Positions 1 through 5,564 of a stretch of 10,530 nt of DNA are shown here, in pieces; the first letter of the stretch is position 1, and each line of letters opens with the position of its first letter. Both the position numbers and the translations under genes were made by a program. Origin of the DNA: Clostridia bacterium (GTDB lineage: Bacteria > Bacillota > Clostridia > Oscillospirales > CAG-272); the NCBI GenBank assembly GCA_900753285.1, contig CAADYN010000107.1, forward strand, positions 1 through 10,530. Direction: 5' to 3'. The notes beneath the pieces are model-generated. The model was not told where the DNA came from and did no database searches. It was given only the letters and a program-made list of their open reading frames with translations.

Positions 1-1
1 C

Positions 2-316
2 TCCGCTCCCGTAGAAGGCGTTAAGTATGTTTACTTCCAGAGCGAAGGCGCACTCTCCGGAACATTCCAGATGTCCGAAGTAGTCCTCACAGGCACAGCA
101 GGTGAAGCAGCTCCCGCTACAGCAGAAACAGAAGCAACTGTAGAAGAAACAACAGCTCCCGAAACAGAAGCAGCTGAAACAACCGCAACAGAAGAAACAG
201 TAGAAGCTCCCGCTACAACAACAGAAGCTCCGAAGACATTCGACGCAGGCGTTATCGCAGCGGTTGCAGCAGCAGTTTCCGCAGCAGGCTACGCTATCTC
301 CAAGAAGAGAAGATAA
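2..316 (+). CDS. C-terminal end of a secreted, surface-anchored protein (5' end outside window)
   Basis: The reading frame is open from the left edge, so this is only the last 104 codons of a longer gene; an internal ATG at 71 is in frame but has no reason to be the start. The first ~30 residues (ending around GTFQMSEVVLTG) look like the last strands of a beta-sandwich domain. They are followed by a ~50-residue low-complexity linker of Glu, Thr, Ala and Pro. The end is tripartite: APKTFDAG, a ~20-residue Ala/Val/Ile-rich hydrophobic segment, and the basic tail SKKRR. That is the layout of a wall-sorting signal or C-terminal membrane anchor, with APKTF where LPXTG would sit. The ectodomain function cannot be told from this fragment. 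Codon use (Thr mostly ACA, Ala GCA/GCT, Glu GAA) differs from the ACG/GCG-rich genes that follow, which suggests strong expression. Anchoring to the cell surface is likely; the exact mechanism is unknown. Confidence 0.8.
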   Translation, partial: SAPVEGVKYVYFQSEGALSGTFQMSEVVLTGTAGEAAPATAETEATVEETTAPETEAAETTATEETVEAPATTTEAPKTFDAGVIAAVAAAVSAAGYAISKKRR

Positions 317-353
317 GTTTCGACTAATCTGAAAATCATACAATTTACCTCAT

Positions 354-390
354 AAAAACAGCCGGACAAAGGTCAAAAGCCAGAGTCCGG
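354..390 (-). terminator. Probable terminator for glpK (minus strand)
   Basis: CCGGAC at 362-367 pairs with GTCCGG at 385-390 across a 17-nt loop. Read on the minus strand the stem is followed closely by a run of five T (354-358). It lies about 80 nt past the glpK stop codon. The loop is long for a classic intrinsic terminator, and the left arm is also part of a larger inverted repeat (354-366 with 455-467), so the folded form actually used is uncertain. Confidence 0.5.
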
Positions 391-467
391 TTGCTTTTCG
401 CAAAAGTTCAGCCGAATGATGATATGCACCTTTAATCCTCGGAGCATATCAAAATCCGGCTGTTTTT
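354..467. repeat. 13-bp perfect inverted repeat bracketing the convergent intergenic region
   Basis: AAAAACAGCCGGA at 354-366 is the exact reverse complement of 455-467. The arms are separated by 88 nt that contain smaller stems: 375-380 with 393-398, 394-398 with 402-406, and 421-427 with 444-450. Because each arm has an A-run outside and a T-run on the other side, the outer stem alone could act as a bidirectional terminator. It competes with the two simpler hairpins listed separately. Confidence 0.7.
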
Positions 468-468
468 T
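409..468 (+). terminator. Probable terminator for the surface-protein gene (plus strand)
   Basis: CAGCCG (409-414) pairs with CGGCTG (457-462). After a partly mismatched internal loop, GATATGC (421-427) pairs with GCATATC (444-450), leaving a 16-nt loop. The stem is followed directly by six T at 463-468. It starts about 93 nt beyond the stop codon of the surface protein and ends right at the glpK stop, so it also stops plus-strand transcription from running antisense into glpK. Confidence 0.65.
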
Positions 469-469
469 A

Positions 470-1954
470 TTATATTGTGAGCGTTCTCTTTACCGCTTCA
501 TGCCATCCGTGAAGAAGCTCGGCGCGCTTTTCTTCGGTTACAGAGGGCTCAAACGTACGCTCGATTTCGTTTTCCGTCAAAAGCTCATCACGCGACGACC
601 AGAATCCCGACGAAAGTCCCGCGAGGTATGCTGCTCCGAGAGCTGTTGTTTCGCGAACCGTCGGTCTTAGCACGTTCTTGCCGAGAATATCTGCCTGAAA
701 CTGCATGAGGAAATTGTCCCGCGTCGCTCCTCCGTCTACTTTGAGGGAAGAAATACAAGTGCCGATATCGTTTTCCATCGCCGAGAGAAGATCCGCAGAC
801 TGATACGCAATGGATTCCTCCGCGGCACGAATGATGTGTTCACGTTTTGTACCGCGCGTCATTCCCGTCAGTGAAGCTCTCGCGTGCATATCCCAGTACG
901 GTGCGCCGAGTCCGGTAAACGCGGGAACGAGATATACTCCGCCGCTGTCTGTCACTTTTGAAGCGTAATATTCGGCGTCACGGCTCTCGGTGAAGAATCT
1001 CATCTCGTCGCGCAGCCACTGTATCACAGATCCACCGGAGAACACGCTTCCCTCGAGAGCATATTGTACATTCTCACCCGAACAAGTAGCGGCGATTGTC
1101 GTAAGAAGTCCGTTTTTGCTCTCGATTCGCTTCTCTCCCGTGTTCATCAGCAGGAAGCATCCCGTTCCGTATGTGTTTTTTGCTTGACCCGCGCTGAAAC
1201 AGGTCTGCCCGAACAACGCCGCCTGCTGGTCTCCCGCAACTCCGCAAACCGGTATCTTTTCGCTTCCGACCTGCGCGTATCCGTAAAGCTCGGACGAGGA
1301 TTTGACCGTCGGGAGCATTGACATAGGCACGCCGAACATATCGCAAAGCTCGCTGTCCCACTGTAGTGTGTTTATGTTGTACAGCATTGTTCGCGAGGCG
1401 TTTGTCCTGTCGGTTGCGTGCTCGCCGGTCAGCTTGTAAATAAGCCACGAGTCGACAGTGCCGAACGCGAGTTTTCCGTTTTCCGCCAGTTCTCGCGCGC
1501 CGTCTACGTTGTCGAATACCCACTTTATCTTTCCTGCCGAGAAGTACGCGTCGGGGATAAGTCCCGTTTTTTCTTTTATAATGGAGCGTTCGCTGTCGGT
1601 CAGGGCTTCGATTATTCCCGCGCTTCTCCTGCATTGCCAGACGATTGCGTTCATCAGTGGAGCTCCCGTCTCGCGATTCCAGAGAACTGTGGTTTCACGC
1701 TGATTTGTGATTCCGATGGACGAAATTTCGCTCTCGTGAATGCCGGATTTGGCGATAACTTCCATCATGCATCCGTATGTAGTCGACCAGATGTCGGTGG
1801 GATCATGCTCAACCCATCCCTCGCGCGGGTAAATCTGCGGAAATTCGCGTGCGACAGAGCCTTTAATATGCCCGTGCCTGTCAAAAAGTATCGCGCGGCT
1901 CGATGTCGTTCCCTGGTCCAGTGCGAGTACGTATTTTTTCTCCGAAAGTGCCAT
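470..1954 (-). CDS. glpK: Glycerol kinase
   Basis: GlpK phosphorylates glycerol with ATP to sn-glycerol 3-phosphate in the cytoplasm, feeding glycolysis and phospholipid synthesis. At 494 residues it has the usual full length of this FGGY-family kinase. The N-terminal phosphate-binding motif DQGTTSSR is at 13-20. The glycerol-binding Arg-Glu pair lies in ITNQRE (82-87), Trp106 and Tyr137 sit in conserved contexts, and the likely catalytic base Asp242 is in GDQQAALFGQ. NTYGTG follows at 260-265, and the late FGGY motif KVDGGA is in the C-terminal third. A strong AAAGGAG lies 8 nt before the ATG, in the 17-nt gap after the yhaN-like gene, so glpK is the last gene of that operon. The loop before GDQQ (AQVGSEK, ~227-233) has no histidine, whereas many Gram-positive GlpK proteins carry one there that is phosphorylated by HPr. 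No glycerol facilitator or glycerol-3-phosphate dehydrogenase gene is next to it. Confidence 0.97.
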   Translation of the reverse strand: MALSEKKYVLALDQGTTSSRAILFDRHGHIKGSVAREFPQIYPREGWVEHDPTDIWSTTYGCMMEVIAKSGIHESEISSIGITNQRETTVLWNRETGAPLMNAIVWQCRRSAGIIEALTDSERSIIKEKTGLIPDAYFSAGKIKWVFDNVDGARELAENGKLAFGTVDSWLIYKLTGEHATDRTNASRTMLYNINTLQWDSELCDMFGVPMSMLPTVKSSSELYGYAQVGSEKIPVCGVAGDQQAALFGQTCFSAGQAKNTYGTGCFLLMNTGEKRIESKNGLLTTIAATCSGENVQYALEGSVFSGGSVIQWLRDEMRFFTESRDAEYYASKVTDSGGVYLVPAFTGLGAPYWDMHARASLTGMTRGTKREHIIRAAEESIAYQSADLLSAMENDIGTCISSLKVDGGATRDNFLMQFQADILGKNVLRPTVRETTALGAAYLAGLSSGFWSSRDELLTENEIERTFEPSVTEEKRAELLHGWHEAVKRTLTI

Positions 1955-1971
1955 GGTAAAGTCTCCTTTCG

Positions 1972-4239
1972 TTACATTTCGATTATGCTGATTCCGAGTG
2001 AGCGCGCGGCGTTTGTTTCGTCCTCACGGCAGGTGAGAATCAGATACTGTCCGCCGGAGAGCGCTCTGAAGAAATTCTTTGTGCGGTTTATGTCGATGTG
2101 CGCGAAGCATTCGTCAAATACAGTCACAGGACGCTCTGACGGGAACATTTCGCCGCAAAGCGCGTTTCTTATGCCGAGGTATGTTATGTCAGCCGTTCCG
2201 CGAGAGAGAATGTCACATGAAAGATGCCTGCTTCCCGATTCAAGCGAAGGATTCAGCGAGGCGTCAAGCGCAACACTGTCGTGCGGAGTGCAGCTGCGGA
2301 TAAGCTCGGAGGCAGATTCGGCAAGCCTTACGTTGATTCCGGTGCGCATATTTTCTCCGGCTTCCGTTATCGCGCTCATTGCAAGCTCGCAGGCGTCGTG
2401 ACGTAGTGTAAGCTCTTCAATTGTGTCGTCGATTGAGTTAATCATGGAGCGGTATTCGTCGGGCGTGTGGCTGAGCTTGCCGAGAGAGAGCAGCTTTTCC
2501 TCCAGTGCGGATTTTCTCTTCTGGGCGGATTTCAGCGCGTTTTCGGTAAAGTCGCGTTCACGTGTGGCTTCTTTCAGCTTTTCCGAGTCTATCGCAGCCG
2601 CCGTTTTGCCGATTTCCGTTGAGAGAACCTTCTGTGCTTCAAGCTCCGCCGCATGAACGTCAACGCCTTCGGTAAGCTCGCTCAAAGTGTCGACTCTGCC
2701 GCTCAGCTTTTCCGCAAGAAGTGTCAGCTCGCTTTTTTTCTTTTTCGCGTCGGCTGAGACTGCCTTTATCGCGTCAATCGTATCGTAAATGCTGTCTCCG
2801 TGCTCGATATTAAGCGAATCCGCAAGGGAGAGGACGTATGACTGAGCCGCGTCAAATTTCAGCTTTGCGGTGTCGGCGTTTTCGGAGCGGTCTTTCTTTT
2901 CTTCCTCAAAGTCCTTCTGATTGTAGAACTTGTTCAGCTTGTCAGTCACCGCGGTTTCAAACTCGTCTATGGATTCCGCGTCCCATTTGTCAAGGAGTGC
3001 GGCAAGCTGATTTTTTACCGATATGTACTTCGCGATGAACACGATTCCGAGGGTAACAAGCGCGATGGTGATAATGAGCGGAATTGAGTAAATGTCTGTG
3101 TTGAAGAAGTAGAGGATGAAGAACGCGGCAAGTCCGAGAACACCGCCGATCATCATGGCTATCGACAAGGCGAGCTTTGTGCGTGAGTCGGCGTAGAGGG
3201 CGTTTGCTTCCTCGATGTCGTCCTCGGCGTCCTCCGGCAGAACGGAACTTTCGTCGTCGGCTTCATCGTCGTCTGCGTCGTCAAAATCGGAGAATTCTTC
3301 GTCATACGCCACTATAAGCTCGTCGTATGCTCTTATGTCGTGCTCAGCTGAATCTAGTGCGGCATCCGTTTCCGGCGGCAGCTTTGATTCTATCTCCGAG
3401 AGCTGGCTTTTTACCGCACCGAGCTTTTGTTTTGCCTGCTCCAGTGCGTCAAGCCGCCTTTTGACTACGATTTTGTCAAGGGAAGAGAACAGAGCCGCAT
3501 ATCTGTCGTGAGCCGCTTCAAGCTCGAAAAGCCTCTTGTTTATGTCGTCAAGGGAGATTCCCGCCGCGATTATCTCATGGGAGCGTTCGGCGGTTTTTTC
3601 AAGCTCAGCCGCAAGTGACGCGCGTTTTTCACGAAGTTCTGTAATCTCGCCGCCGCCTCCGTTCTTGTGGCAAAGCTCACGTCTGAGGTCGTTCAGCTTT
3701 TTCAGTCCCCGCTTCACGTCTATGCTTTCGTCGCCCGAGAGGAGCAGATTCTCGTTCTTATCCGAGGTCGAGAGCACACCGTCGAGCTTGGAGTTCTCAG
3801 GCTTCAGCGACGCCGACTGTGAAACAAAGCAGGTCGAGACGAAAATATCTTCCGGCACTCCGAAGAAGTATTCACCCGGGTCCTGTGAGCTTACGGTTTC
3901 TCCGGTTGTAAGGTTGATTATTCTCACCTTTTCGCGTGCGGGAGAGTTGTCGGATAGTATCAGCGTCCGCTCAAGCCTGTACGAGGTGCGCGAATCTGTT
4001 TCGACTATCATAAAGCCCGACGCCTGCATGGTATCTCGGTTGACGAACCTCTGCCGCTCGGAGGATGAACCTTTCTGCGACTTGGAGCCGAGTCCGTAGA
4101 AGATAAATTTGATAAACATAGCCGCGGAGGTTTTGCCGGACTCGTTTTCGCCGCAGAGTATGTTCACACCGGGTGTCAGCTCAATATCGCGGTTTCTAAG
4201 CCCTCCGAAGGATATGATATGAAGTGATTTTATATACAT
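1972..4239 (-). CDS. yhaN: YhaN-like SMC/Rad50-type AAA ATPase with a central membrane hairpin
   Basis: This 755-residue protein has the split ATPase layout of SbcC/Rad50/RecN. Walker A GENESGKT is at 30-37, a Q-loop (FVSQ) is near 138-141, the ABC signature LSRGT is at 678-682, and Walker B TVFDE is at 706-710. Between the two halves lie charged, helix-rich coiled-coil arms. At the apex, where SbcC has a CXXC zinc hook, there are instead two hydrophobic segments (~357-379 and ~383-405), preceded by a very acidic stretch (~313-344). This matches the YhaN family (COG4717). B. subtilis YhaN, also called SbcE, has been linked to double-strand-break repair, but this protein is shorter. The LTCRED sequence near the C-terminus lacks an obvious H-loop histidine. 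It starts 12 nt after the stop of its partner nuclease gene, with a weak AAGG ribosome site. Acting with that nuclease in DNA-end processing at the membrane is inferred from the family. Confidence 0.85.
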   Translation of the reverse strand: MYIKSLHIISFGGLRNRDIELTPGVNILCGENESGKTSAAMFIKFIFYGLGSKSQKGSSSERQRFVNRDTMQASGFMIVETDSRTSYRLERTLILSDNSPAREKVRIINLTTGETVSSQDPGEYFFGVPEDIFVSTCFVSQSASLKPENSKLDGVLSTSDKNENLLLSGDESIDVKRGLKKLNDLRRELCHKNGGGGEITELREKRASLAAELEKTAERSHEIIAAGISLDDINKRLFELEAAHDRYAALFSSLDKIVVKRRLDALEQAKQKLGAVKSQLSEIESKLPPETDAALDSAEHDIRAYDELIVAYDEEFSDFDDADDDEADDESSVLPEDAEDDIEEANALYADSRTKLALSIAMMIGGVLGLAAFFILYFFNTDIYSIPLIITIALVTLGIVFIAKYISVKNQLAALLDKWDAESIDEFETAVTDKLNKFYNQKDFEEEKKDRSENADTAKLKFDAAQSYVLSLADSLNIEHGDSIYDTIDAIKAVSADAKKKKSELTLLAEKLSGRVDTLSELTEGVDVHAAELEAQKVLSTEIGKTAAAIDSEKLKEATRERDFTENALKSAQKRKSALEEKLLSLGKLSHTPDEYRSMINSIDDTIEELTLRHDACELAMSAITEAGENMRTGINVRLAESASELIRSCTPHDSVALDASLNPSLESGSRHLSCDILSRGTADITYLGIRNALCGEMFPSERPVTVFDECFAHIDINRTKNFFRALSGGQYLILTCREDETNAARSLGISIIEM

Positions 4240-4251
4240 TTTGATGACCTT

Positions 4252-5373
4252 TTATAAAATATTCTCGCCGGAAAGAGCGGACAGAGCGTATCTCAGCGCA
4301 CGGCTTGCCACGTCCCGCTCTCTTGCGTCATCGGAATTCAGCTTCGGCAGCAGCGTGCGGTATATCTCGCCCTTTATCGAGAGATCCCGCGACAGCGTTT
4401 CCTCGTCAAGCAAAAGCGAGGTCTCGTCGTTCACTTTCAGCATAAACAGTCCGTATGAGCGCGACGACAAACCTTCCGTGTCTACAATAAGCTCCGGAGA
4501 CAGCTTTCCCGTCAGAGAGAGCGAGAGAAGCGTGTCGTCTCCGTACCTGCGTGAGGTGATGCATTCCTCTATCATTGCGGATATGTCGGAGTTAGAGGAA
4601 GCTCCCGTTATGTCAAGCTCACACTTTTCGTATTTTCTCTTGGAGAAACGCACGCGCTTTATCGTTATGTCTGACTCTTCTCCTACCTTGTTTATCTGAA
4701 CTATGCACGCGCCCTTTGGCCCTGTTTCGTCAAATGAGCGTCCTTCAAGGCATCCGCAGTAGCACCAGCGACCGTCGTGACCCGTTTCTACCGATGAAAC
4801 ATTGTGTATGTGACCGAGCGCGGTGTAGTCTGCTCCAAACGCGTCAATGTCCTCGGGAGTCAGCGGGCAGGTCGTGCTTGTTTTGCTTGTCATGTCGGCG
4901 TGGCAGAGAAGTATGTTAATCCTCTCCTTGTCCTCGACATTGCGTGAGCGAACCGGAACAGCCGTCATCTCGCGGGAAGTGAAGCCGAAGCCGTAAACAT
5001 CAACGGGAACGGACGAAAGAGACACGCGCTCCGGCTCTTCGGTTTTGAAAACATGGACGTTCGGCGGGAAAATATCGCGCATCCATATGCTTTTTTCGCT
5101 TGCCGGATCGTGGTTTCCGGGAGAGATGAACACCGGCTTTTTGTAATTCTCAAACTCGCGGCAGAGCAGGGAAACAGTCTCACGCGTCACATATTCTGCG
5201 TCAAAAACGTCTCCCGAGATAAGAAGCAGGTCGGTGTTGTTCATTTTCGCGTATGTCATCATAGAGGTGAAAGCCGCTCTCAGCTCGTTCCGCCTTACCT
5301 CAGCCTGACGTGAAGTGAGTGAGGAAAACGGGCTGTCGAGGTGGATATCCCCCGTATGCATTATTTTTACCAT
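4252..5373 (-). CDS. yhaO: YhaO/SbcD-like metallophosphoesterase (Mre11-type nuclease)
   Basis: This 373-residue protein has all the metal-binding motifs of the calcineurin-like/Mre11 nuclease fold: GDIH at 8-11, GDVFD at 54-58, GNHD at 86-89, CHAD around His158, and GHIH at 187-190. The family uses two metal ions, usually Mn2+, to cut DNA. The C-terminal ~140 residues would form the capping domain and the contact with the partner ATPase. The next gene downstream encodes a YhaN-like ATPase, so the pair forms an SbcCD/Mre11-Rad50-like complex (YhaO-YhaN type). The alternative name SbcD is possible, but the membrane-type partner favours YhaO. The start is the first ATG after the divergent promoter region, with GAGGT a short distance upstream. 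It is the first gene of the yhaO-yhaN-glpK operon. Confidence 0.88.
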   Translation of the reverse strand: MVKIMHTGDIHLDSPFSSLTSRQAEVRRNELRAAFTSMMTYAKMNNTDLLLISGDVFDAEYVTRETVSLLCREFENYKKPVFISPGNHDPASEKSIWMRDIFPPNVHVFKTEEPERVSLSSVPVDVYGFGFTSREMTAVPVRSRNVEDKERINILLCHADMTSKTSTTCPLTPEDIDAFGADYTALGHIHNVSSVETGHDGRWCYCGCLEGRSFDETGPKGACIVQINKVGEESDITIKRVRFSKRKYEKCELDITGASSNSDISAMIEECITSRRYGDDTLLSLSLTGKLSPELIVDTEGLSSRSYGLFMLKVNDETSLLLDEETLSRDLSIKGEIYRTLLPKLNSDDARERDVASRALRYALSALSGENIL

Positions 5374-5411
5374 TATAGTACCTCGTGACGTATCTACAAT
5401 TATACAGCATA

Positions 5412-5440
5412 ATTATACCATATTTCCCCCATGCGCGCAA
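5412..5440 (-). promoter_or_regulatory. Sigma-A-type promoter for yhaO-yhaN-glpK
   Basis: On the minus strand, TTGCGC (5435-5440) is separated by 17 nt from a perfect TATAAT (5412-5417). The latter is preceded by TGG, giving an extended -10 that offsets the weak -35. Predicted transcription begins near 5405, about 30 nt before the yhaO ATG. A second TATAAT lies 13 nt further downstream (5399-5404) without a recognisable -35. Confidence 0.6.
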
Positions 5441-5470
5441 CCGATGGGAAAAAATTTAACTTATCATAGT

Positions 5471-5482
5471 ATGTATATACAT
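5471..5482. promoter_or_regulatory. 12-bp perfect palindrome between divergent promoters (candidate operator)
   Basis: ATGTATATACAT is its own reverse complement. The symmetry resumes further out as CAT-N3-palindrome-N3-ATG over 5465-5488. It lies between the two divergent -35 boxes, about 30 nt from the minus-strand one and 17 nt from the plus-strand one, a place suited to a dimeric regulator. I do not recognise it as a known consensus. Confidence 0.4.
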
Positions 5483-5499
5483 CACATGACTGTTTGCTC

Positions 5500-5528
5500 T
5501 TGTATTTTCTTCCGTTTTGTGGTACAAT
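5500..5528 (+). promoter_or_regulatory. Sigma-A-type promoter for the CapA-like/rbfA/nrnA/truB operon
   Basis: TTGTAT (5500-5505), a 17-nt spacer and TACAAT (5523-5528), with TGG before the -10 giving an extended -10. Predicted start of transcription is near 5535, about 30 nt before the chosen ATG. A second -10-like TATAAT lies at 5537-5542. No terminator is seen between this promoter and the end of truB, so it could drive all four genes. Confidence 0.65.
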
Positions 5529-5551
5529 ATAAATTGTATAATTGTAATTCT

Positions 5552-5557
5552 AAGGAG
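5552..5557 (+). promoter_or_regulatory. Ribosome binding site fixing the CapA-like start
   Basis: AAGGAG sits 7 nt before the ATG at 5565. An earlier in-frame ATG at 5517 overlaps the -10 region and would lie upstream of the predicted transcription start, so it is not used. Starting at 5565 also places the lipoprotein signal peptide directly at the N-terminus. Confidence 0.85.
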
Positions 5558-5564
5558 CGGGAAA

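Noticed and set aside
1418..2401. Long plus-strand reading frame (327 codons) antisense to glpK and the yhaN-like gene
   Set aside because: It spans the junction of two well-supported minus-strand genes, has no recognisable domain or ribosome site, and its composition is what a shadow of those codons would give.
3215..4099. Serine-rich plus-strand frames opposite the yhaN-like gene
   Set aside because: The Ser runs are the reverse complement of the acidic and coiled-coil codons of the real gene; there is no independent support.
1972..5373. YhaO/YhaN pair as a novel anti-phage defence system
   Set aside because: Both proteins match a known housekeeping-type Firmicutes pair, and there are no defence genes, mobile elements or integration signs nearby.
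5517..5564. Earlier in-frame ATG for the CapA-like gene
   Set aside because: It overlaps the -10 region, has no ribosome site, and would place 16 residues before the lipoprotein signal peptide; the ATG at 5565 has AAGGAG 7 nt upstream.
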